IMG/VR virus record: IMGVR_UViG_3300034284_001002
Coordinates: 27,445 to 91,444 of that record
Length of the DNA: 64,000 bases
Direction: 5' to 3' (one strand)
Origin: a virus
The notes beneath the pieces are model-generated. The model did no database searches. It worked only from the letters and a program-made list of their open reading frames with translations, and had not been told where the DNA came from. This document shows positions 12,001 through 18,341 of this stretch, piece after piece; the first letter of the stretch is position 1, and the number at the start of each line of letters is the position of its first letter. Position numbers and translations under genes: made by a program.

Positions 12001-12675
12001 GTTTCCACGCACAAGTGTCAGTGGTGGATTTGGCAAGTAATCAATAATGTATGCTGATGTTGTGGCTGCCGTGACACGATAGTTTACAGTTTCTGTTGCA
12101 TTCTGTGCCACAGTGAATGTGTAGTTGCCGTTGCGCAATAATGTAATTGTAGGATTGCTGCCGGTATAGTTTGAAAATGTGTATACGCCATTTTCTCTTG
12201 TGACAGTGTAGTCTGCAGTGAGCGGAACTGCTGTGCCACCTACATCAACTGACAACGGACCATCAGGTAACCAATAGTATTGGCTGTAGTTTACAAACTT
12301 GTCCCAGTTAATCTGCGGATCCCAGGTATAGTATTCGCTGGTGTAGAGTCTTTCGCTTTGATCAACAAACGCACCTTGTGTGCCTAGAGCATCAGTGATG
12401 CCGGGATACGTGACTGCGTCCTTGATCACTGTGGAATCAGTTTTTCTGAATACAACACCCGGTTCTAATTGATAATCTGTGCGAGATCGAGTAGGTTCAA
12501 CAACATATTTGTCGTCGGCATTTACGCCTGGCCCTACGCGACGTCCAACATATCCCTGTGTCTTTTTAAACTGCGGCTCTTGAACCAATTGGTCCAGGGT
12601 AGCAGCCAAAAATTGCTTGTTGGTAGATGTCTGAAATATCTCTGGTAGAAAATCTACTGTTCTCACTTTTGCCAT
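1..12675 (-). CDS. Giant virion structural protein with FG-GAP repeats (partial, C-terminus off window)
   Basis: I read every in-phase triplet of this strand from the ATG at 12,675 to base 1 and found no stop, so one frame covers at least 4,225 codons. The start overlaps the gp6 stop (TAATG) and has GGAG about 8 nt upstream. The N-terminus reads MAKVRTVDFLPEIFQTSTNK. The rest is rich in Tyr, Thr, Asn and short beta-type segments. Seven FG-GAP-like repeats lie at about residues 2303-2325, 2356-2378, 2414-2434, 2686-2707, 2814-2833, 3034-3055 and 3123-3141, each with an (F/Y)G(T/S)S-type turn followed by a V/I-G-A-P-type strand end. In T4 the gene after 6 is 7 (baseplate wedge), and large structural proteins occupy this place in T4-like cyanophages as far as I recall. 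A peripheral baseplate/wedge or adsorption role is inferred from position. No stop or frameshift is visible. Confidence 0.93.
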   Translation of the reverse strand, partial: MAKVRTVDFLPEIFQTSTNKQFLAATLDQLVQEPQFKKTQGYVGRRVGPGVNADDKYVVEPTRSRTDYQLEPGVVFRKTDSTVIKDAVTYPGITDALGTQGAFVDQSERLYTSEYYTWDPQINWDKFVNYSQYYWLPDGPLSVDVGGTAVPLTADYTVTRENGVYTFSNYTGSNPTITLLRNGNYTFTVAQNATETVNYRVTAATTSAYIIDYLPNPPLTLVRGNTYVFNLNLGVVSPFWIKTSPSQGRIDQYNTGVSRNGANTGNITFTVPQDAPDTLYYASETQFNMQGVLTIVDGTPGTGPGFWIQAEPGVEGVLPYAPNISSRDVLGVTNNGEDLGVVTFNVPESTAQSFYYGLTSIGSVDLATNLLFDQINNVFLSEFFAANPTGIDGTTNLNGRTLVFLNTTTGDDGWEVVSPFDPLPASGIGTGSYDSTAFAQAIPLTQPDRYSVWQITYVTSSGGQQYIQLNPVLPVAELEKFTIAFGNQYSNTGWYKDASGYFEEIPLLTAIKDTLYYQDGTDPGIFGQIRLLDQTNATTTYINDIIGKPNYTSSNGVVFTNGLKVQFRGSTIPAEYENQEYYVEGVGTAIKLLPVGDFITPEPYTQNALIPFDSLRYDEGNYDASLNAPLIPEYLTIGRASPDLNPWTRSNRWFHIDVINASATYNNTTPILSNSQSAKRPIIEFNAGTRLYDFGTQGKLPVNIVDFTITDALSTINGSLGYGIDGYEFVNGTRVIFAADTDSEVRNKIYVVNFITPDTVPPLIAQPIIDLVPADDSTVLVDQTVVTLSGLTTQGTSYYYDGITWLRAQQKTATNQAPLFNVYDSAGISFSDRAKYPSSTFAGSKLFSYATGQGAVDTVLGLPLRYLSINNIGDIVFDNNFYTDQFTYAIQNTAQTINISDGYSYQYVDRVIYERELGWQVAATPSLIRQQFQFAYDGSPLRFNINIPENTVVPAIQLYVANKYILPAEYTVTRTAATTTIILNNIYTPGSIIEVQVLSNDLSDNGFYQVPINLANNPFNVNSPYFTLGTIRTHYESIARNLIDFTGDINGPNNTRDLGNIGRYGTTILEQSAPLTLAGFFMRSSEYNIFKSLEFNDREYTKFKNRLLENAIRNEWGNLTTSEILDSVVTDLNIGKTNINSFYYSDMLPSGNVYTDTVYTVTPITVGIFDTLQTHSFTSANFLGLLVYLNDTLLTLNYDYTVATDGPTLTVTVPLTVGDVVTIREYADTAGNYVPNTPTKMGLYQAFKPEVFLDENYVNPTVVIRGHDGSITTAFGDMRDDILLEFERRIFNNLKTEGNPVPIPPEEVIPGYFRTTDYTQAEITTILGESFLTWVGQNKLDYKTQQYIANNPFTYNYSQAGDKEKDLPLLGAWRGISRYFYDTLSPNYTPWEMLGFSQQPAWWETRYGPAPYTQDNLVLWDDIQAGIVADPDGYYIKPDFVRPNLSTYFIPTGTEGQLLSPLDSVVGQYDPNAFRKSWVVGDGGPVEAAWWTSSSYPFAVMRLLALTRPAKFFSLFADRDLYKYSTEFEQYLYNGRYRLDANGVEVYGGNVDISTGVVTPVSKASYINWIVDYNQQLGINSTQALEEALANLDVRLCWRTGSFTDKEYLKIYTERSSPNSLNSSLLLPDESYDLMLYKNSPFASVAYSAVIVQLTDAGYAVFGYSTTDPYFDIYASRTSGELQTISAGGSTVRVPRQYTNDIVQVPYGFVFTNQSSVVDFLLSYGQYLTTQGLVFDTRENGYTLDWKQMASEFLYWANQGWAVDSLINLNPAALQLTAERPGAVVDSISVQNPENMLLDQNRTPFDARNLVIERLENRFTINGTNNQAISYVKLQFVSYEDIVILNNVSIFADLIYNPPTGARQTRVYVSAITTTEWNGTLNAQGFVLNRDNVKEWAPNIKYAKGEIVLYKNLYWSAQDIIQPKREFAYSDWVKSDYTKIQKGLLPNIANKADQLENSYNTQTANLEADNDLLSFGLIGFQPRDYMVALNLDDTSQVNLYQQFIGTKGTILSAEIFTGANLAKEIADYQIYENWAVLRGTYGANANRSYVELRLNEALLQSDPATVQIIEPGESSLANQTVLLNDVWRESYKLTSPDFLTTTTTQITDTALPSAGYVNINDVDITVFSLDDPSTIAANLDTIGNGTKIWVAKTNSYDWNIYRATQVPGRITRVTDNLDGTSLVAFTQVHKLSLGDILIVRFFNDAFNGVYRVLTTPTPTTLTVAYTFPNGNQTTITGSGIGFYLDTMRVAQASDIGTLSFANDLIPGAMAWVDNNGSGLWEVLEKQNVFAAGYALEPSNLVLDSGYGTSIAQAYENIAALVGAPLYDGGVGAIYPYLRGQGNLYEASPLMQLGTADTVGYGSALAIGYQDWAIVGAPQSYSGVGYVAILYRAPASNTFLQTQLLIAPDYLASAGSFGSSVAISRDERWAYVGAPAQDAVYAYGRVDLEIQEVTYIGDSVTTSFNYSNNLVFDLAHPAQITVLLNNSIQQYGVDYDLSATSVIFNTAPLQDLPIVITRNMLSQLDAETYYNVEQDSTDGSGILATFTVERVRGDYEVTITGPGVFYQIGDTLTIDAATIGGGTSPANDLVITITAIEGSGAITGFTYSGSGVSNTSVFDLSTTLYTATNLNSFSVRVNGVLQRPYIDYTFAGTTLTFVTLPAAGTKIEVETGSYFAYVETMTGPAGSGFGTSVATATDGQQIVIGAPTDVNNALINGSTYVYDRSVARYQVGVGETAVTTFALPAGFNTPVSVTLNNAFLTDADQILGGQFTVSGSDVILEDNVTLAVGDIIEVESNIFQLVQKITINKPFDQASFGSSVDLCSNNCSIYVGAPTDGTVLPGAGSVQRSVNQSRVYGVISSLIPNPVLTGGDTLRIDNYEIVIPNSPNNTVAGVVDAINTANEGVGIPNVRASAPGDLFFVGDGVVKTYDIGVTYSQYTTYNPLVYVDTVVQILNVDYTYNNSTGIISFITAPAEQSSIRVVQGILTLNVINLAAVLSNTRLTVLPGVVGTAFADFGFVDYVYTQTITSPAPTIDAYFGDEVVIDTTATTLVVGAPRGNLYQPVTFDNNTTYFDDRSTVFSTVVVQSGVTYTFDYLPSATDSATNPGQFVFGQQMYDDSIIELDQYGTAISYVTGRLLIGSPGSDFGDSSNANYGRVSVFENADRTPAWTVKHIQQPVVDIALLNSVYLYDKLESTITSYLDFIDPLQGKILGVARENIDYIGAVDPANYNIGPIRNVGNPWAAARIGEIWWDTNSVRFIDPNQDDIVYASRRWSQIFPGSSVDIYQWIESDVTPANYAGPGTPLSVLSYTARSELNTDNIFATRYYFWVRNISTVVTTANKKLSINAIANYIANPRASGIAYLAPLNASTVAIYNVIGLISAQDTILHVEYDRIKNDDNVHQEYELIADGVADSFLSASLYLKLQDSLSGINAIGSQVPDPSLSPAERYGVEFRPRQSMFVDRFAALKNYFGYANRILANYPISETKSFTLLNSKDPEPTTIQVYYAGTFNTGNTYTISYVGTTDFTAIGAASNTIGVSFVATGSGEGSGTATFVNWNLRVADLTELGYQNLSIVPIGYRYLVTADSSNFGFWTIYDVTAGPLVGSKELRLVRVQNYDTSRYWSYINWYTPGYNSTLNPVATVKNYAELAEITFNTAPVGASVKVTNAPAGKFEIYQRTLTSWDRVGLEDGTIELSAELWNYALGNFGFDVEVFDAQYFDQEPVIETRKIVQAINQQLFIDELAINRNRSLILMFEFIMSEFSAPAWLLKTSLIDVNHRIRSLIPYQAYRQDNQDFVLNYIQEVKPYHTQIREFNLQYIGDDEYPGAVTDFDNPAFFDETLTVPQFIAPVLLPYTQSTANSPTNPDADTASNAEIWTETPWTNWYNNYTLTVQSVVITNTGSGYTVAPTITVTGDATTPAEMTAVVNSAGQVVSIDIVNYGSGYITTPIITFVGGNGSGAAAAVVMGNDLVRQIKTTMKYDRYQYVSTIQEWQPNVNYDDGTQVRYVDRVWQANSPDSTGVQTATFDPLDWILVNAGTLSGVDRTMGFYTPTVNQPGLSLPLLIDGVEYPGVQVFGVGYDQYPGFDVAPYDSTPFDNLTYGPEGRPTFDQTILDTIFESPYTDPYLGTRPTSINIEGGEYIDVFSSYAPEELVPGSEFDTLDIRVYTTPGADWARDGHGFRAEVRKFTVTSSGQTLSFADIAPVPATMLVVNQTTGLDLIIGTDY

Positions 12676-15600
12676 TAAATTACTCCGCTGCCAGGGGCAG
12701 TTTTAAGATTTGTGCTGGTCAGTGCTTCAATTACTTGAATGTCTGCCACTGTGGCTGCGTTAACAAAAATCTGATTTGGTGCTGACCGTATTTCATACAA
12801 GTCGCCAAAACTCTTTTGCGGACTTATTGGAACTAACACAACAGAACTCACTACATCGCCAATGTTCTGGTGCAGGTATCCAGATAGTTCTGAGAAATAG
12901 AACGTATCACCAAAATTCCAATTTTCAATTGCAAAATAACTATTGATGAAGGACACTACCAAACTCTTTATTTCGCTGACTGATGCAGTGGATCCACTGG
13001 CACGAATAACTTTGATAGTTGCACGTAACTCTGGTGCTGCCTTGATGCCAAACAACGGCTTAAAGTCAACTGAGTTAATGATCATATTGTCAGAAATCAT
13101 TTTGTAGTCTTGTAGTCCTGCATACTCGGTGGTCAGTGTGTCCAGAGATGGTGGTTCTGGCTCTGGAACTGTTCCCGTTGAGTCTACAATGTAATTTCTA
13201 TATGCAGTGTAGTATGCCTGTGTGACCACGTAGACATCAATGATGTTGGTTGATCCTGGATCAATGCGATTGGTCAATGAACTGTTGTGTCTGTATTGGA
13301 AAAACAAGTCTTGGCGGCCAATGCGAGTTATGTAATCAGTTGTGGTCACCAGTTCAGTAGTGCCGGTGGCAGTCAATGACAAGATGTAAAATGCCGGTGG
13401 TGTTGTGTACACCAGTGTTGTGGTATTGTAAACACCATATGCATAAAACACCTGTCCGACTATGTACTGTGCCTTTACCACTTCAATGTCATCTAGTGTG
13501 GCATACTGAGAATTTATAACTCCAGGCTCTACCAACACATAACGTTCTAGATTGTCAAAGTCAACAATTTGTTGAAAGAACACATTTTTAGTTGTGGGAT
13601 TTACATTGGGTGCAACAATGGTGTTGAAAAAGTCTGGATCATCTGGCACGCCGTCAGCGTCGTTGTCTTGCCATGAAACCAACACTTGATAGTCATCAAC
13701 ATAGCCGTCTGGTTGAACTGGCTGGTCAATGATACGCATTGAAATATCGCTTTCCAGTGGCAAGTTTGAATCTGGCTTGCTGTTTGTTTTTAATACTTTG
13801 ACAAAGTCGCGAATAGTAGTTCCTGTGCGACTATCATAAATTTGTTCGTCACCGTAGAAGAAAAAGCGTGTTTGTAGAACTGATCCAAAGTAATAGTTCA
13901 GCGCACGACTTGTAACTGTATATGATTCGCCATCAGTTACAAATTGCAAGAACCAACTGGCGTCTAAGTTTGTGCCGGATGTGTTGCCTGCGTATGCTTG
14001 ACTCCAGGTGGCGTCAATTGCAAGATTGTTTGAAGTAATTAAATACCAGGTCTTGGTCAGGTTATTATAACCCAGGCCAAAATTGCGATACAATTCAATT
14101 TGTGCGGCAGCATCATTACGAACATCTGTTCCCAAATCTGTAACAAACAACGGAATAACTTGACTGCATACCGAGCCAGTGGGCACAAAATTATTGAGAA
14201 CCACTGGACCAAGACCATTGCTAAAGTTGCCAAGTCCTTGATTTGTTCCGTCATTGTATATTGCCGTTGCTGCCGCCCAGATTATCAACTTTTCATCTGC
14301 TCGAGTTGGTGTGCCTAGCACTAGTTTATTATTGGCATCAAAGTAATATCCTGACGGAGGAACAAACTTGATCAAACTACCAACTTGGACATATTGCATG
14401 TTGTTGCTGGCATATTGTCCAACTGACACTGGGTTTCCTGCAGAATTTTTAAAATAACCTGTGGTTTCATTAGCCAATGTTGTGCTTTCGTTCCAGGTCA
14501 CTGCCAGTGGTATCAACGATGGACGAGGGAAGTTAGCATAGTAAAATTGTTTGGCAGGACTGTTGGCCAAGTTGACTTCAATTTGATTGGTAATAACATC
14601 ACTGATTTCGTTTGTGGTCAACCAAGTGAACAAAAAAGTTGGCAACGCATTGTACTCGTACAGAGCACCATCACTGGAGAATGTGTTGGTACTTGAATAT
14701 TTTCCAGTGTTGTCAACTAGATCAAGATATCGACTTGTGCCAATTGAAGCACGGTTCAATGCTTTGCTTTTGATAATTGAATTGTACTGAGTGAACGGAA
14801 AGTTATTGTAGTCCTCGCCGTTGACCATGCGATTTTGTGTGTAGTAACGAGCAGGCGCTCGTTGTTTGATCTCAGCAATGGTTTCACGAGCAAGAGCATT
14901 GCTCACTGGTTCAGTAATACCACATGTCATTGTAAGTGTTTCCAGTTGTCCTCTGCGGCTGACATAACTGATGCTCAATAGAACATTTTGCATCTCTTCT
15001 GGATTGATAATGTACTGCAATCCATTTGATGCACGAACATACGCACGGAAAGTGCCAACAGGAATTTCAGAGAACACACCATCACCAAAGTTCATGGTGA
15101 TCTGATCATTGGCTCTACTAGTAACTGAGTATATTGGACGCAGTGTTGTGAGTTGTTCGGCTGCGGCAGTGTACACGCTTTCAACAAACTCCCACTCTCG
15201 GCTAATGGTACCTACGTTATCCAATTGATACAACCAACGGTCAGTATTATTAACGCCTTCAATGTTGATGTTCACTGCACGATTGGCAATGCGTTCTGGC
15301 AAGTTAAAATCTTGATTCTGTAGTACACCTTGCTTGAACAAGAAGAAGAATCCTGTGTTGGGTGAAGCAAAGCCCAACTGGTCATTACGGAACAACACAT
15401 TGAATTGTCCATTAGGACGTGGGCTAGGTTCGTATACATAACCAAGGCCACTGGCTGTGGCACTGACAGCTTCAAATGGCATGTTGACGCCGTCAACAAC
15501 AGAACTGTAGGGGATCACTGGCAAGAAACCTGGCAACAAGTTAACGGTGTATTCGTCTGTGCGAATTCCGTTGATGGTGGTTCTGTTGCCAGGACGGCCG

Positions 15601-16109
15601 TAACGTTGTGTGTTGACCAGTGCGGAATTCAAGATAGCAGTAAACTGTTCTTGCCAGTCAAAGTTGGTTGGATCGGCCCAGTTAACAGTGATGTTGCTCA
15701 GGTTAATGCCGTTGTAGTCCACAATGTTTTCTGTGGTCTGAATTGAAAATACTTTGAGGTATCCGGATGCTTCTGTATTACGCTTGGGAGTGTAGCTGAC
15801 CAGGTTAGCAAGTTTAACCACACTGTCACGACGTTCAGCAGTGTCTAGATAATTTTCACGTGTGTTAAGATCAGTACGAAAGGCCAATGCCTGACCCATA
15901 AATGCCATCACATCTAGTAGAGCAATAAATTCACTGCTTTCAATGTAGTCGTTGAATGTTTCTGGGTAGTACAGTCGTATGTAATCAACAAAACTCTTGC
16001 GAAGAGTTTCAAAGTCATAGCTTTGGAAGTTGGCTTCTTGGTAGGTTTGATAGATCCGTTTCCAATCTTCAACACCAAATACCGCAGTTTGTCTAGTAGT
16101 TTTTGCCAT
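12675..16109 (-). CDS. gp6: Baseplate wedge subunit gp6
   Basis: The product is 1,144 aa. The N-terminal 120 residues have the gp6 look: an FGVEDWKRIYQTYQEANF segment, then SSEFIALLDVMAFMGQALAF and RTDLNTRENYLDTAERRDSV, with the later KQRAPARYYTQNRMVNGEDY region typical of the baseplate-J-like fold. In T4, gp6 dimers clamp neighbouring wedges and form the inner baseplate ring. T4 gp6 is 660 aa, so this one is nearly twice as long; the extra length is in the C-terminal two thirds, which includes repeated beta-rich stretches. It lies between gp25 and the giant ORF, overlapping the latter by one base. A late box (ATAAATA, 16,129-16,135) precedes the ATG by 19 nt, with a weak GATGG ribosome site. 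Identification is from family motifs and synteny. Confidence 0.92.
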   Translation of the reverse strand: MAKTTRQTAVFGVEDWKRIYQTYQEANFQSYDFETLRKSFVDYIRLYYPETFNDYIESSEFIALLDVMAFMGQALAFRTDLNTRENYLDTAERRDSVVKLANLVSYTPKRNTEASGYLKVFSIQTTENIVDYNGINLSNITVNWADPTNFDWQEQFTAILNSALVNTQRYGRPGNRTTINGIRTDEYTVNLLPGFLPVIPYSSVVDGVNMPFEAVSATASGLGYVYEPSPRPNGQFNVLFRNDQLGFASPNTGFFFLFKQGVLQNQDFNLPERIANRAVNINIEGVNNTDRWLYQLDNVGTISREWEFVESVYTAAAEQLTTLRPIYSVTSRANDQITMNFGDGVFSEIPVGTFRAYVRASNGLQYIINPEEMQNVLLSISYVSRRGQLETLTMTCGITEPVSNALARETIAEIKQRAPARYYTQNRMVNGEDYNNFPFTQYNSIIKSKALNRASIGTSRYLDLVDNTGKYSSTNTFSSDGALYEYNALPTFLFTWLTTNEISDVITNQIEVNLANSPAKQFYYANFPRPSLIPLAVTWNESTTLANETTGYFKNSAGNPVSVGQYASNNMQYVQVGSLIKFVPPSGYYFDANNKLVLGTPTRADEKLIIWAAATAIYNDGTNQGLGNFSNGLGPVVLNNFVPTGSVCSQVIPLFVTDLGTDVRNDAAAQIELYRNFGLGYNNLTKTWYLITSNNLAIDATWSQAYAGNTSGTNLDASWFLQFVTDGESYTVTSRALNYYFGSVLQTRFFFYGDEQIYDSRTGTTIRDFVKVLKTNSKPDSNLPLESDISMRIIDQPVQPDGYVDDYQVLVSWQDNDADGVPDDPDFFNTIVAPNVNPTTKNVFFQQIVDFDNLERYVLVEPGVINSQYATLDDIEVVKAQYIVGQVFYAYGVYNTTTLVYTTPPAFYILSLTATGTTELVTTTDYITRIGRQDLFFQYRHNSSLTNRIDPGSTNIIDVYVVTQAYYTAYRNYIVDSTGTVPEPEPPSLDTLTTEYAGLQDYKMISDNMIINSVDFKPLFGIKAAPELRATIKVIRASGSTASVSEIKSLVVSFINSYFAIENWNFGDTFYFSELSGYLHQNIGDVVSSVVLVPISPQKSFGDLYEIRSAPNQIFVNAATVADIQVIEALTSTNLKTAPGSGVI

Positions 16110-16128
16110 AATAATCCATCTTGTAGAT

Positions 16129-16135
16129 TATTTAT
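16129..16135 (-). promoter_or_regulatory. T4-type late promoter box before gp6
   Basis: On the minus strand the box reads ATAAATA in the gap between gp25 and gp6, 19 nt upstream of the gp6 ATG. The T4 late consensus is TATAAATA; the base before this copy is C. It would give an mRNA with a short leader for gp6 and the giant gene. Confidence 0.6.
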
Positions 16136-16162
16136 GGCGAAAATAAACCACCCAGTTTATGT

Positions 16163-16537
16163 TTACACGTAGCCCGCAGTTTGATTTTGCTGATCAAAAA
16201 ACAATGACAAGAACTGTGTTGTTTGACCAGGCACTGTGTTTACTGCAAGTTGTATGAGTATGCCGTTGTCCTGTGGGAATAGTTCAGCAGATTCAATATA
16301 GATTCTTGGATCTAGTCCGGCCACACGTTGTATTTCTGCCAGGATTGCTCGCTCAGTATCTTGTGTTTGATTTTCAAACAGGTAACTCCAGATCACTGTG
16401 CCGTAACCAGGACGTCCAACCAGTTGCCCTTGCTGTATGTTAAATGCATTCAACAAGTCACGCTTGATCAATTCAAAGTCTACTAGTGTAAACTTCTTTG
16501 GCTGGTTGATTGTGTTAAATCCTACAAATGTTGTCAT
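16163..16537 (-). CDS. gp25: Baseplate wedge subunit gp25
   Basis: The product is 124 aa, close to T4 gp25 (132 aa). It shows the gp25/W-like core: GRPGYGTVIWSYLFENQ around residues 41-57, then ERAILAEIQRVAGLDPRI, and a C-terminal strand ILIQLAVNTVPG. gp25 sits next to gp6 in the contractile-tail baseplate and helps start sheath assembly; the same fold is found in type VI secretion TssE. It follows the preceding gene by 8 nt. The ATG has GTAAATA ending 5 nt upstream, overlapping the stop codon of the previous gene, and an AGGG 11 nt upstream, so translation could start on a leader or on a leaderless mRNA. Confidence 0.92.
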   Translation of the reverse strand: MTTFVGFNTINQPKKFTLVDFELIKRDLLNAFNIQQGQLVGRPGYGTVIWSYLFENQTQDTERAILAEIQRVAGLDPRIYIESAELFPQDNGILIQLAVNTVPGQTTQFLSLFFDQQNQTAGYV

Positions 16538-16545
16538 AGTAATAT

Positions 16546-17814
16546 TTACCCTAATCTAGCTTTGATTGCTGCCAATGGATCAGGCGATTGTCCTAGTCTT
16601 AGTAATGTGTTTGAATCTGTTCCTGCATAGGGTAATTTACCCAACGCACCGCTCACTGCACTGCCTGTTACACTGCTCAATGCAGATGTAGCACTGCTTA
16701 CAGCACCGTTTATTGACGCTGTTATACTGCCTAACCCGCCAGCACCGGACGCCCTGGCCAGCAATCCACCTGCATCTAATCCACCTGCCAGTAATCCTTT
16801 GGCCTTGCTTGCGGCAGCAGTCAGTGCAGATGTGTCAAGTGCTTGCGGGCTAAAGTCAGGCAATGATATTTTATCACTGCCAATTAATTTAGCAGTTGCC
16901 GCATTTAGTGTAGATCTATCAATGGTTCCTTTAAATCCGGCGGCCGGAACAATACCAGTCACTGCCGCCGGCAATTTAGTGTCGCTGAAGTTAACTGCAA
17001 ACTCTCCTTGTTTGGCCAACGAATCCATTTTAGATGTTAACCCAGATGTTAATTTACTGGCGGCGCCAGTTAATGCTCCGGCGGCACCACCGAGTGCGCC
17101 GGATAATGCGCCTGTGGCACTTTTAATTGCTCCACCAATGTCTCCAGGCAATACATTGGTTACACCCGATAGTGCGCCAGATATTCCTGCTATCGCACCA
17201 GTGGCTCCAGATGTAGTTTTAGCCCATTCAACTGCTGTGCCAACTCCATATTTACTGGCATTGGCCAATAGTCCACCAAGTTGTGCTGTTCCGTTGTTGG
17301 CCAATGTCGACACGCTGCCTAAGTTACTAGTGATACTACTGGCTGTGCTGCCAAGAGCTCCGGTGACACCTGATAATGCTCCAGACAATGCTCCAACGGC
17401 TCCAGAAATCCCGTTTGACGCAAATGCTGATTCTACTGCAGGAATTTTTCCTGTTGCCAAGTCAACTCCTGCTCCTTTTAACGCATTGGCCAATCCGCCG
17501 GTTAAACTAGATAAACTGCCAGAAGCTAGACTACCTAGTTCTTTAGGAACTTCTACTAGACCAGCAGTGGGAGATATCAAACTTTTTCCGGCATTTGCAG
17601 CCGCATTGTATAACAAGCCAGTTGGTGCTTTTAAATCTGTACCAGGAGTTACAATTTCTCCAGTTTTAACCAAGGTGTCAAAACTAGACTTCATTAATCC
17701 AAACTGTATTTTATCTTGTAGTGGAGGATTTTTCAACAAATCTACAACACCGGCAACTCCATCTTTGCCGGTCCATACGCTGGGACTTTTCAATACATCA
17801 GTTAATCCAATCAT
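16546..17814 (-). CDS. Gly/Ala/Ser-rich putative virion structural protein
   Basis: The product is 422 aa. After an ordered N-terminus (MIGLTDVLKSPSVWTGKDGV, then a KNPPLQDKIQFGLMKSSF segment) most of the chain is low complexity with recurring GALSGVTGALG-like units, predicted to be flexible or a glycine-rich shell. It lies inside the baseplate operon between the gp5-proximal genes and gp25; its ATG overlaps the stop of the upstream gene (ATGA). I do not recognise a family. Its place and composition suggest a structural or assembly component of the baseplate. A long antisense frame (16,799-17,836) is a by-product of the GC-rich third positions and is not counted. Confidence 0.8.
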   Translation of the reverse strand: MIGLTDVLKSPSVWTGKDGVAGVVDLLKNPPLQDKIQFGLMKSSFDTLVKTGEIVTPGTDLKAPTGLLYNAAANAGKSLISPTAGLVEVPKELGSLASGSLSSLTGGLANALKGAGVDLATGKIPAVESAFASNGISGAVGALSGALSGVTGALGSTASSITSNLGSVSTLANNGTAQLGGLLANASKYGVGTAVEWAKTTSGATGAIAGISGALSGVTNVLPGDIGGAIKSATGALSGALGGAAGALTGAASKLTSGLTSKMDSLAKQGEFAVNFSDTKLPAAVTGIVPAAGFKGTIDRSTLNAATAKLIGSDKISLPDFSPQALDTSALTAAASKAKGLLAGGLDAGGLLARASGAGGLGSITASINGAVSSATSALSSVTGSAVSGALGKLPYAGTDSNTLLRLGQSPDPLAAIKARLG

Positions 17815-18341
17815 TGTTGTTGTCCTAAAAATCTAGCAGTGGTGCCGCATTTTAAATACCCAGCGTCTTCTAACTGTTGCGCACTTAGTCCATACTTGCC
17901 AACACCTAGTTCGTCGGTTACTACATCAGCAGGTTGACACACACTGGCTGCAACGGCTGCCATCACTGCCTGTACTTGCGATGTTGAAAGAGGGCCAATT
18001 CCTTCTGTCACAGTTGATTGATCCACATAGTCTGCCACTGTGATGCCGTTGTTAATGGGCACATTGGCAAGAACAGGCAACGAAGATATTACGCCACCAT
18101 TATAAATTGCCAACAACGGCGTATCTGGAACACCTGCTGTGCCGCGATCAAGACGAGATTGAGTAAATTGTATTAGTGTTGTTTCAATTGGCTGTAACTG
18201 GTCGCCTGATCTCAGCCCAATAAATGCACCGGCAGCCAACTGTTCAAGATATATTTTTTCTGCTTGCGCTTGTGTAGCACCTGCAGGGCCGTCCAGTGTA
18301 AAAAATTGGCCGTTTGGCAATGCAAATGTAAACTTAGCCAT
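17811..18341 (-). CDS. Hypothetical baseplate-operon protein
   Basis: I place the start at the ATG at 18,341 (MAKFTFALPNGQFFTLDGPA), which overlaps the gp5 stop by 8 bp; an upstream in-frame GTG at 18,350 is possible but lies inside gp5. The product is 176 aa. The N-terminal 50 residues (beta strands, then GATQAQAEKIYLEQLAAGAF) look like a small conserved domain, followed by GLRSGDQL and a less ordered middle. The C-terminus contains two Cys (SVCQPADVV, YLKCGTTARF). The function is unknown. Tight overlaps on both sides tie it to gp5 translation and make a structural or hub-assembly role likely. Confidence 0.8.
   Translation of the reverse strand: MAKFTFALPNGQFFTLDGPAGATQAQAEKIYLEQLAAGAFIGLRSGDQLQPIETTLIQFTQSRLDRGTAGVPDTPLLAIYNGGVISSLPVLANVPINNGITVADYVDQSTVTEGIGPLSTSQVQAVMAAVAASVCQPADVVTDELGVGKYGLSAQQLEDAGYLKCGTTARFLGQQQ

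Noticed and set aside
16543-16549. Late box before gp25 as a normal promoter with leader
   Set aside because: At 5 nt from the ATG it cannot give a leader with T4 spacing; it is kept only within the leaderless hypothesis.
16799-17836. 345-codon plus-strand frame opposite the Gly/Ala-rich structural gene
   Set aside because: It is the mirror of a Gly/Ala/Ser-rich gene, is Pro/Ala/Leu-rich with no domain, and lies against the direction of a tight operon.
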